From Chitinophagaceae bacterium UBA3430 (GTDB lineage Bacteria; Bacteroidota; Bacteroidia; Chitinophagales; Chitinophagaceae), in NCBI GenBank assembly GCA_002378975.1, contig DFST01000076.1, positions 1 to 7,686 of the forward strand: a stretch of 7,686 nucleotides of DNA, given 5' to 3'. This document shows, one piece after another, positions 1 through 6,690 of this stretch. Both the position numbers and the translations under genes were made by a program. Under the pieces are notes generated by a model, which was not told the DNA's origin, did no database searches, and saw only the letters and a list, made by a program, of their open reading frames with translations. Each line of letters opens with the position of its first letter. Positions within the stretch are counted from its first letter, which is position 1.

Positions 1-2
1 AA

Positions 3-110
3 CCCTACGAAAACCACCGATCCTCCGGGAAGCCTACGCTTCCATGCCCACGAACGACAACACGACCATGTCAAACAACGAAACTCGACTCAATTGGAAA
101 CGGTGGTTGA
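3..110 (+). CDS. Possible 3' end of rsmH (16S rRNA m4C1402 methyltransferase), frame uncertain
   Basis: RsmH (MraW) is the usual gene just before ftsL in dcw clusters, and its C-terminus typically resembles ENPRSRSAKLR. The frame starting at base 3 reads YENHRSSGK near its beginning and then runs to a TGA at 108-110, overlapping the start of ftsL. The part after the lysine (PTLPCPRTTT) does not look like RsmH, whereas the frame starting at base 1 reads LRFHAHER at exactly that point and stays open to a TAA at 199-201. Joining the two would give a more RsmH-like tail, so a one-base shift near 26-31 (real or an assembly error) is possible. With so few residues the identity rests mainly on gene order. 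It may equally be no gene, with rsmH ending upstream of the window. Confidence 0.2.
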   Translation, partial: PYENHRSSGKPTLPCPRTTTRPCQTTKLDSIGNGG

Positions 111-403
111 ACTACCCATCGTTGGTGCGGCAACTGCCGTTCATCCTTTATCTAACCGGGTTGGGCGTGCTGTACATCTACAATGGACATTGGGCCAATA
201 AGACCATCCGTCAAACACAACTCGCAGAAAAACAGATGCGTGAATTGCAATATGAATACATCGCGGCCAAAGGAGAGTTGCTGGCCCGAAGCAAACCCAG
301 CGAAGTGATCCACGCCGTAGCGCCACTCGGACTCAAACAACTGACCAGTTCGCCCGTCGTACTGGCCGATTCCACCACCCCCAAAACCGAACGCTCCAAC
401 TGA
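44..403 (+). CDS. ftsL: FtsL-like cell division protein
   Basis: Small bitopic inner-membrane protein of the divisome. In the family, FtsL pairs with an FtsB/DivIC partner to recruit and activate the FtsW-FtsI synthase at the septum. The 119-residue product has a basic cytoplasmic N-terminus (residues 1-30, with WKRW), one membrane segment at about 31-49 (LPFILYLTGLGVLYIYNGH), then a polar helix predicted as a coiled coil at about 50-85, rich in Q, E, K and R. It ends with a Bacteroidota-style segment, SEVIHAVAPLGLKQL. The start at 44 is the most upstream ATG in the window; the frame is open to base 2 with no other ATG, GTG or TTG. An in-frame ATG at 68 would give 111 residues and is equally plausible. 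No Shine-Dalgarno sequence precedes either. The stop overlaps the ftsI start by one base (TGATG), suggesting coupled translation. Sequence conservation in this family is weak, so the call leans on topology, length and position. Confidence 0.85.
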   Translation: MPTNDNTTMSNNETRLNWKRWLNYPSLVRQLPFILYLTGLGVLYIYNGHWANKTIRQTQLAEKQMRELQYEYIAAKGELLARSKPSEVIHAVAPLGLKQLTSSPVVLADSTTPKTERSN

Positions 404-2544
404 TGGATACCAAGCGCGACATATTGGGCCGGGTTTATCTCAGTTTCATCTGCATCGGGGTACTGGGTGTATTCGTTATGGGTCGGGCGGTATACATCCA
501 ACGCGTAGAAGGCAGTTACTGGCGCGCATTGAGCGACAGCATGCGCCAGCGCTTTGTAACCCTCGACGCCCAGCGAGGAACCATCTATGCGGAGGCTGGC
601 GAGCTACTCAGTACCTCCGTACCCACCTTCGATGTCTATTTTGATTTTCAAGCCGAAGGATTGCGGGAGAAAAAAGGAAAACGTTTTTACGAGAAGATCG
701 ATTCATTCGCGCAAGCAATGTCAACCTATTTCGGCGATCGCAGTGCCGTCGAATACTCGAAAGATTTCAAAGCCGCCTACAAACGAGGGGATCGCTATTA
801 TACCCTCAAGAAAAAACTCAGCTTTCAGCAGTACAAATCGTTTCGGACATTTCCCTTGGCCAATCTGGGTAGAAATCGAAGCGGCCTGATCGTGGATGTA
901 CATTCCAAACGATTGGTTCCGTACGGCATGCTGGCCAGTCGTACCGTTGGATTGTCCAGAGAATATGTTTTGTCTGACGGAAAAGTCAAGAAGCAAAATG
1001 TTGGCTTGGAGAAAAGTTATGATTCCTTATTGAGTGGTCGAGACGGACAACGACTGGTGCGTTACGTAGCACCCGGAACGGCGCTCCCGATTGAGGGTAC
1101 TGAAACAGACCCCTTAAATGGTAAAGACATCTTCACGACCCTCGATCTTACTATCCAGGACATCACGGAGAATGCTCTGCAGCGCAAAATGGAATCAAGT
1201 CAGGCGCTTTATGGCACGGCCATCGTGATGGAAACGGCCACCGGTAAGATCAAGGCCATGGCCAATCTGGGTCGGCGCCCCGATGGCAGTTACTGGGAAG
1301 ACGATAATTATGCCTTACGCACAACCGAGCCTGGGTCGACCATTAAGCTGGCCACACTGCTGGCCGTTCTTGAAAAAGGAAGCAGCCGCATCGATGAGAT
1401 GGTCGAGATTGGAACCGCCGGTCGAGCGCCCGTTGGCCCCAAGACAGTCATCGACGCTGAACGCTCACCCAAACCAAACCTGACCGTACTCGAGTGCTTT
1501 GCGCACAGCTCCAACATCGGCATGAGCAAGCTGGCTTTGAAAGCGTTTGGTAAAGATCCGGCTGAGATCAAAAAATATTTGCACCGGTATCGAATGGATC
1601 AGCGGATCGCCATCGATCTATCTGATTTACCCCAACCCCGCATGGCGCCCCTCAACGAAAAAGGTAGTTCGGTCGGAAACATGCTCTGGATGAGTTTTGG
1701 ATATGCCTTGCAAGTAAGTCCGCTGCATACGCTTTCCCTCTACAATGCCGTGGCCAATCAAGGGCGGATGATGAAACCCTATTTGGTCAACTCCATTCGA
1801 CAAGGTGGGATCGTGTATCGTCAATTCGATCCACAAGTATTGGATAACGCCATTGCGCGACCTGATGTCATTGCAGCAGCTCGTCGTTCAATGGAGGCGG
1901 TTGTAACCGAAGGAACAGCACGTAAAGCATTTGCCGGACTTCCCTTCGCCGTAGCCGGAAAGACGGGCACTGCGTTGGTAGCCGACGGGCCGATCAAATA
2001 CAACGATGGTGTATACCAAGCTTCCTTTGTAGGTTATTTTCCGGCCGACCGTCCTCAGTATAGCTGCATCGTCGTTATCCGTACCCGTCCCCACGTCGCG
2101 GATCACTTCGGCGGTACACTTGCTGCACCTGTATTTCGTGAGATCGCCACACAATTGTACTCGCTGTACGTAGAATCGCCCAAGCCCAACCGAATCGAAG
2201 CGCGCATCGATAGCACTCGCTCACTCTATGCCGGCGATCGTCGTTCGCTCGATAAGGTATATACCACCCTCGGCATCGGTCGACTCGATTCGGCACAGGG
2301 AAGCAACCTCATCCAAGTACAGGCGATCAACGGAAAGAATCAGTGGGTGGCTGTTGTCGATGCTTCCGACGCGCAAATGCCCGATCTGCGTGGACTGAGT
2401 TTGAAAGATGCAGTGGCTCGCATCGAACGGCTGCGTCTGGGCATTCGCATCGAGATCAAAGGCAATGGAAAAATAACTGGACAATCCATCACCCCTGGAA
2501 CTCCGCTTTCCCGTGGCGGCAAACTCACGTTGGAATTAAGTTGA
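403..2544 (+). CDS. ftsI: Division-specific class B penicillin-binding protein with PASTA domain
   Basis: Septal peptidoglycan DD-transpeptidase (PBP3 type) that cross-links glycan strands made by its partner FtsW on the outer face of the inner membrane. The 713-residue product has a short basic cytoplasmic tail and one membrane anchor at about 11-33. A PBP dimer/pedestal domain follows from about 55 to 230 (QRGTIY at 57-62), then the transpeptidase domain from about 265 to 590. The three penicillin-binding motifs are intact: S312-T-I-K315 with the catalytic serine in PGSTIK, S369-S-N371, and K520-T-G522 in AGKTGTA. A single PASTA domain occupies about 658-713 (MPDLRGLSLKDAV). The length and the C-terminal PASTA are as usual for Bacteroidota FtsI and unlike the shorter E. 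coli FtsI (588 residues). The ATG overlaps the ftsL stop by one base, without a Shine-Dalgarno sequence, so reinitiation is likely. A SpoVD-like label would be an alternative, but the ftsL-ftsI-murE context favours ftsI. Confidence 0.96.
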   Translation: MDTKRDILGRVYLSFICIGVLGVFVMGRAVYIQRVEGSYWRALSDSMRQRFVTLDAQRGTIYAEAGELLSTSVPTFDVYFDFQAEGLREKKGKRFYEKIDSFAQAMSTYFGDRSAVEYSKDFKAAYKRGDRYYTLKKKLSFQQYKSFRTFPLANLGRNRSGLIVDVHSKRLVPYGMLASRTVGLSREYVLSDGKVKKQNVGLEKSYDSLLSGRDGQRLVRYVAPGTALPIEGTETDPLNGKDIFTTLDLTIQDITENALQRKMESSQALYGTAIVMETATGKIKAMANLGRRPDGSYWEDDNYALRTTEPGSTIKLATLLAVLEKGSSRIDEMVEIGTAGRAPVGPKTVIDAERSPKPNLTVLECFAHSSNIGMSKLALKAFGKDPAEIKKYLHRYRMDQRIAIDLSDLPQPRMAPLNEKGSSVGNMLWMSFGYALQVSPLHTLSLYNAVANQGRMMKPYLVNSIRQGGIVYRQFDPQVLDNAIARPDVIAAARRSMEAVVTEGTARKAFAGLPFAVAGKTGTALVADGPIKYNDGVYQASFVGYFPADRPQYSCIVVIRTRPHVADHFGGTLAAPVFREIATQLYSLYVESPKPNRIEARIDSTRSLYAGDRRSLDKVYTTLGIGRLDSAQGSNLIQVQAINGKNQWVAVVDASDAQMPDLRGLSLKDAVARIERLRLGIRIEIKGNGKITGQSITPGTPLSRGGKLTLELS

Positions 2545-2545
2545 A

Positions 2546-4003
2546 ATGATCGCGCAAGATCTACTATATCGAGTATCGCTCCAATCCGTTCAAGGCAACC
2601 TGAATACGGAGGTCACCGCTTTGTACACCGATTCGCGTAAAGTAACGTCGGGCTCTGCTTTCATCGCCTTGCGTGGCACACAAGTGGATGGACATGATTA
2701 CATCGAACAAGCGCTGAAAAACGGCGCAGCTTTAATCGTTGCCGAAACAGCGCCCAACTCCGTTGATCAGACTTGGGTATGCGCCCGCAATACCTCGATC
2801 GCACTCGCTGAAATGGCTGCAAATTTTTATCAGCATCCTGCCGCACAACTCACCATCGTGGGCGTAACCGGCACAAACGGAAAAACCACCGTTGCCACGC
2901 TCCTCTATAAATTGTTCCGGGCCTTAGGCCATCGTTGTGGGTTACTCAGTACAGTTGAAAACCGCATTCAAGATCAAGTCATTGACGCTACCCATACCAC
3001 GCCCGATGCCCTACAGTTGCATGGCTTACTTCGTCAAATGGCGGATGCGGGTTGCACGCACGTATTCATGGAGGCCAGCTCGCATGCCATTCATCAACAT
3101 CGTTTGCATGGGATTGAATTCGCGGGCGGCATTTTTACCAACATCACCCACGATCACCTCGACTATCATCAAACTTTCGAAGAATACATCCGCGTCAAGA
3201 AATCCTTTTTCGATCAATTGCCTTCTACTGCTTTTGCACTGAGTAATGCCGACGACAAACGTGGGGCCGTTATGTTGCAGAATACTACGGCACACACCGT
3301 CTACTATGCATTCCGAACGCTGGCCGATTTCAAAGGGAAGGTGTTGGAGAATGATCTCGACGGACTACTTCTCTCTATCGATCAAATCGATGTTCATTTC
3401 CGGTTGATCGGTGAATTCAATGCGTATAACCTACTGGCCGTGTACGGGGCAGCTTGTTTGATGGGCGCCGATCGACAAGAAGTGTTAACGCAACTCAGCC
3501 AACTCAGCGGAGCCACCGGACGATTTGATTGCTATCGATCCGCGCGCACCGGTGTACTGGGTATCATCGATTATGCACACACGCCCGATGCATTGCAAAA
3601 TGTACTCAGCACCGTCGCTCGTTTGCGCCAAGGATCTCAACGAGTCATCACCGTGGTTGGCTGTGGGGGCAATCGCGATGCCACGAAACGTCCGTTGATG
3701 GCAGCCGTTGCCAGTGCGCAAAGCGATCAGGCGATTTTCACGAGCGACAATCCCCGTTTTGAGGATCCAAAGCAGATCCTGGCTGATATGGAGCGGGAAC
3801 TGCTTCCTTCCGATCGTCGCAAATGTTTATCCATTCTGGATCGCCGGGAAGCGATCAAAGCGGCTGTACAAATGACCCAACCCAATGACATCCTGCTGGT
3901 AGCCGGAAAAGGACACGAGCAATATCAGGAGGTAGCTGGCCTGCGCGAGCCATTCAACGACAAAGAAGCCTTACTTGAATTTTTTGAACTCCTCGAAAAA
4001 TAA
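2546..4003 (+). CDS. murE: UDP-MurNAc-tripeptide ligase, probably meso-diaminopimelate-adding
   Basis: Cytoplasmic ATP-dependent Mur ligase adding the third stem-peptide residue to UDP-MurNAc-L-Ala-D-Glu. The 485-residue product shows the three Mur domains. The N-terminal UDP-binding domain carries YTDSRKV at 27-33. The central ATPase carries the P-loop GVTGTNGKTT at 106-115, TTPD at 151-154, HDHLDYH, and YIRVK with K218 in the place of the carbamylated lysine. The C-terminal domain carries YAHTPDAL, GCGGNRDATKRP, D401-N-P-R404 and GKGHEQYQ. The DNPR motif is the family marker for meso-diaminopimelate; lysine-adding enzymes carry a different residue at the arginine. I therefore infer EC 6.3.2.13 and a Gram-negative A1-gamma-type wall. 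Length is normal. The start lies one base after the ftsI stop and has no Shine-Dalgarno sequence, consistent with coupled translation. Confidence 0.97.
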   Translation: MIAQDLLYRVSLQSVQGNLNTEVTALYTDSRKVTSGSAFIALRGTQVDGHDYIEQALKNGAALIVAETAPNSVDQTWVCARNTSIALAEMAANFYQHPAAQLTIVGVTGTNGKTTVATLLYKLFRALGHRCGLLSTVENRIQDQVIDATHTTPDALQLHGLLRQMADAGCTHVFMEASSHAIHQHRLHGIEFAGGIFTNITHDHLDYHQTFEEYIRVKKSFFDQLPSTAFALSNADDKRGAVMLQNTTAHTVYYAFRTLADFKGKVLENDLDGLLLSIDQIDVHFRLIGEFNAYNLLAVYGAACLMGADRQEVLTQLSQLSGATGRFDCYRSARTGVLGIIDYAHTPDALQNVLSTVARLRQGSQRVITVVGCGGNRDATKRPLMAAVASAQSDQAIFTSDNPRFEDPKQILADMERELLPSDRRKCLSILDRREAIKAAVQMTQPNDILLVAGKGHEQYQEVAGLREPFNDKEALLEFFELLEK

Positions 4004-4012
4004 CCATCCACC

Positions 4013-5296
4013 ATGCTATATCACCTCTTTGATTGGTTGAAAGAAGAAGGGATCCGGTTTCCGGGGGTCGAGTTGTTCCGATTCATTACGTTCCGGACGA
4101 TGGTGGCGGTGTTGTTGTCGTTGTTCATCACATTGGTGTATGGAAAGAAATTGATTCAATTCCTTCAAGCACGTCAATTCAGCGAGGGCGTACGCAATTT
4201 GGGCTTAGCGGGCGAAAATCTGAAGAAGGATACGCCGACCATGGGCGGCATCATCATCATACTGGCCATTCTTATTCCAACCTTGTTGCTGGCAGATCTG
4301 ACAAAGGTGTATGTACAGCTCATGCTCATCAGTACAATTTGGTTGGGTGTCATCGGATTCGTTGATGATTACCTGAAACTCCGCGGAAAGCGACGTGCAA
4401 AAGAATCAGGTGTGGAGCATAAGAAGTCGAACGACGACGGCCTCGCCGGTCGATTCAAGATCTTGGGTCAAGTCGGATTGGGCATCATTGTCGGCACAAC
4501 GTTGTACTTCAACAGTGAAGTGAAGATCTGGCGTCAGTATGTAGGAACCGCCGAACAGGCCAAAGCGGATTCTACGGTAATTACCAAGACCGTGAATGGG
4601 CAGGCTAAATATTTCGTGGAGACCAAAACCCCCATCACCACCATTCCGTTTGTCAAGAACCACGAGTTCAATTATTCGAAGTTGTTGCCGGCCGACTGGC
4701 GATCCTACACTTGGCTGCTTTACATCCTCATCGTGATCTTCATCATTACCGCTGTTTCGAATGGAGCAAACCTCACGGATGGATTGGACGGATTGGCCAC
4801 AGGTACCTCGGCGCTGATCGGTGTATTGCTGGGCATTTTTGCTTACGCCAGCGGAAATCTGGTCTTTGCCGACTACCTGAACATCATGTACATCCCCGAC
4901 TTGGGAGAGCTGTCCATTTTCATTGCGGCCATGATCGGTGCTTGCATTGGCTTTCTCTGGTACAATTCATTCCCGGCACAAATGTTCATGGGGGATACCG
5001 GCAGCTTGACGCTGGGCGGCATCATCGCTGCTTTGGCCATCATCGTGCACAAAGAACTCCTGATCCCCATCTTCTGTGGTGTATTCCTAGTGGAAGCGCT
5101 GAGTGTGATGATCCAGGTGGGGTATTTCAAGTACACGAAACGCAAATACGGTGCGGGTCGACGGGTATTCCGTACGGCTCCCATTCATCATCATTTTCAG
5201 GCACTGGGGTTGCACGAAGTCAAAATCGTGAACCGATTCTGGATCGTGACCGTGCTGTTGGTGGTGTTGTGTATAGTCACTTTGAAAATTCGATAA
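4013..5296 (+). CDS. mraY: Phospho-MurNAc-pentapeptide transferase
   Basis: Integral membrane enzyme that transfers phospho-MurNAc-pentapeptide from UDP to undecaprenyl phosphate, making lipid I (EC 2.7.8.13). The 427-residue product has a hydrophobic multi-helix pattern and the family motifs: LKKDTPTMGG at 70-79, the paired aspartates D118-D119 in GFVDDYLK, NLTDGLDG at 253-260, MGDTGS at 326-331, and the PIHHHFQ loop at 390-396. It is longer than the roughly 360-residue proteobacterial enzyme, mainly because of a polar stretch at about 168-227 between membrane helices. Comparison with known MraY topology places this on the periplasmic side; longer forms like this are usual in Bacteroidota. 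The N-terminus (MLYHLFDWL, then a first helix around VAVLLSLFITLVYG) looks like Bacteroidota MraY and supports the start at 4013. Nine bases separate it from the murE stop, and no Shine-Dalgarno sequence is visible. Confidence 0.97.
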   Translation: MLYHLFDWLKEEGIRFPGVELFRFITFRTMVAVLLSLFITLVYGKKLIQFLQARQFSEGVRNLGLAGENLKKDTPTMGGIIIILAILIPTLLLADLTKVYVQLMLISTIWLGVIGFVDDYLKLRGKRRAKESGVEHKKSNDDGLAGRFKILGQVGLGIIVGTTLYFNSEVKIWRQYVGTAEQAKADSTVITKTVNGQAKYFVETKTPITTIPFVKNHEFNYSKLLPADWRSYTWLLYILIVIFIITAVSNGANLTDGLDGLATGTSALIGVLLGIFAYASGNLVFADYLNIMYIPDLGELSIFIAAMIGACIGFLWYNSFPAQMFMGDTGSLTLGGIIAALAIIVHKELLIPIFCGVFLVEALSVMIQVGYFKYTKRKYGAGRRVFRTAPIHHHFQALGLHEVKIVNRFWIVTVLLVVLCIVTLKIR

Positions 5297-5348
5297 ATCC
5301 AATCCATTCAATGCTTATAAAGTACCCCAACCGGACGGTGTTGAAACC
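5297..5348 (+). other. Intergenic spacer mraY-murD, longest gap in the window
   Basis: This 52-base gap is the only spacer above nine bases in the cluster. It contains no clear Shine-Dalgarno sequence and no rho-independent terminator: no long stem followed by a T run. A weak imperfect inverted repeat (CAACC around 5329-5333 against GGTGTTG around 5337-5343) is too short to call a structure. I see no convincing Bacteroidota-type promoter (TTG at -33, TANNTTTG at -7) within it. It is most simply an untranslated spacer inside the operon. Confidence 0.5.
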
Positions 5349-5352
5349 ATGA
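5311..5352 (+). other. Possible 13-codon mini-ORF coupled to murD
   Basis: An ATG at 5311 opens a 13-codon frame, MLIKYPNRTVLKP, whose TGA at 5350-5352 overlaps the murD ATG at 5349 in the classic ATGA arrangement. It fills almost all of the spacer between mraY and murD. It could serve as a translated leader delivering ribosomes to the murD start, or be chance; a frame of this length occurs easily at random. No Shine-Dalgarno sequence precedes it and the peptide resembles nothing I know. Confidence 0.12.
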
Positions 5353-6689
5353 ACAAGAAACTGGTCATATTAGGAGGCGGCGAAAGCGGCGTAGGTGCAG
5401 CGCTCTTGGGCAAGCGACAAGGATACGATGTGTTCTTGTCCGACCAAGGAACGCTGAAGCCGATCTATCGAACTACGCTCGCCGAGGCCGGTATCGAGTT
5501 CGAGGAACAACACACGTCGATGGAGCGTTTGTCAGCAGCAGATGAGGTCGTAAAGAGTCCGGGTATTCCGGAAACCAACGATACCGTCGTTGCCCTGCGT
5601 GCACTGGGTATTCCCCTGATCAGCGAGATCGAACTGGCCTATCGGCACGTGGGTACCAGCCGGGTGCTTGCCATCACCGGCACCAACGGCAAAAGCACCA
5701 CCACCACCATGCTCTGGCATATCTGTCAGAAAGCCGGACTGGATGCGGCGCTCGTTGGCAACATTGGCCGCTCCTTTGCCTGGCAGGTAGCCGAGGCACC
5801 CAAACCCGTCTACGTCGTGGAGGTGAGCAGTTTTCAGCTCGATGACATCGTGACTTTCCGACCGCACGTAGCCATTCTCACCAACATCACGGAAGACCAC
5901 CTTGATCGCTACCAGTATCGGATGGAGAACTACATCCGCAGCAAATTCCGCATTACACTCAATCAAACACCGAGCGATGTATTCATCTATAACCTAGATG
6001 ATGCCGTTATCGAAAAAGCCCTTTCCTCCATTTCCATAAAAGCCACTGAGCGGCCCATTACCATGAAAAGAGAAATCCCCAACGGCGCCTTCATCAAGGA
6101 CGGCGACATGTATGTGCGAACCAGCCAAGACTATATGTCCATGAGCGTGTTTGATTTTGCGCTCAAAGGCAAGCACAATCAATACAATACCATGGCCGCC
6201 TGCATAGCCGCTGCGACCATCGATATTCGGAAAGAGAAGATCCGCGAAGCGGTGATGGACTTCCAGGGGGTGGAACATCGGTTGGAACCCGTTGCTACGA
6301 TCCGGGGTGTGCAATTCATCAATGACAGCAAGGCGACCAATGTCAACTCCGTTTGGTATGCACTGGAAAGCATGACTCGCCCGACTGTACTCATTCTCGG
6401 CGGGGTCGATAAAGGAAATGATTATGAATTGATCCGTGAATTGGTGCAGGAAAAAGTAAAAGCCATTGTGTGCTTAGGTACCGACAATCAAAAAATTCAC
6501 GATGCTTTTCAGGATACGATATCCGTCATCGTCGAATCGCACTCAGCCGAAGAAGCCGTACAGGCGTCCTATCAGCTCGCCGAAAAAGGTGATGCAGTAT
6601 TGTTGAGTCCGGCCTGCGCCAGCTTCGACCTCTTTAAAAATTTTGAAGACCGCGGAAATCAATTTAAACAAGCTGTTCGCAACCTCTGA
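5349..6689 (+). CDS. murD: UDP-MurNAc-L-alanine:D-glutamate ligase
   Basis: Cytoplasmic ATP-dependent Mur ligase that adds D-glutamate to UDP-MurNAc-L-alanine (EC 6.3.2.9), two steps before lipid I synthesis by the neighbouring mraY product. The 446-residue product has an N-terminal Rossmann-like UDP-binding domain (LVILGGGESGVGAA at 5-18, VKSPGIP). The central ATPase domain carries the P-loop AITGTNGKSTTTT starting at 108, EVSSFQLD, NITEDHLDRY, and YIRSK with K199 in the position of the carbamylated lysine. The C-terminal domain carries H310-RLE, NDSKATN at 325-331, LILGGVDKG and the MurD signature LSPACASFDLFKNFEDRG. All key residues are present and the length is normal. The chosen ATG places the dinucleotide-fold glycines at the expected distance from the N-terminus. 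The preceding bases lack a Shine-Dalgarno sequence. Confidence 0.97.
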   Translation: MNKKLVILGGGESGVGAALLGKRQGYDVFLSDQGTLKPIYRTTLAEAGIEFEEQHTSMERLSAADEVVKSPGIPETNDTVVALRALGIPLISEIELAYRHVGTSRVLAITGTNGKSTTTTMLWHICQKAGLDAALVGNIGRSFAWQVAEAPKPVYVVEVSSFQLDDIVTFRPHVAILTNITEDHLDRYQYRMENYIRSKFRITLNQTPSDVFIYNLDDAVIEKALSSISIKATERPITMKREIPNGAFIKDGDMYVRTSQDYMSMSVFDFALKGKHNQYNTMAACIAAATIDIRKEKIREAVMDFQGVEHRLEPVATIRGVQFINDSKATNVNSVWYALESMTRPTVLILGGVDKGNDYELIRELVQEKVKAIVCLGTDNQKIHDAFQDTISVIVESHSAEEAVQASYQLAEKGDAVLLSPACASFDLFKNFEDRGNQFKQAVRNL

Positions 6690-6690
6690 G

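Noticed and set aside
733..740. GCGATCGC palindrome, like the cyanobacterial HIP1 element
   Set aside because: I noticed only a single copy, inside ftsI coding sequence, and the gene content is not cyanobacterial; a chance octamer in a GATC-rich context.
2937..3242. A 101-codon forward frame inside murE
   Set aside because: It overlaps conserved MurE motifs (TTPD, HDHLDYH) in another frame and resembles no known family.
5274..5286. Possible promoter -7 element (TCACTTTG) at the end of mraY for murD
   Set aside because: It misses the conserved A of TANNTTTG, lies in mraY coding sequence, and has no well-placed TTG -33 box that codon content would not explain.
4711..5352. A 213-codon forward frame inside mraY
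   Set aside because: It lies entirely across the conserved mraY coding frame with its NLTDGLDG and MGDTGS motifs; the translation is rich in His, Arg and Cys, typical of an out-of-frame shadow. Only its last 13 codons, which lie in the spacer, are noted separately.
5532..5966. A 144-codon reverse-strand frame opposite murD
   Set aside because: It is antisense to the conserved MurD ATPase domain, has no recognisable motif and no start signal, and is explained by the codon structure of murD.
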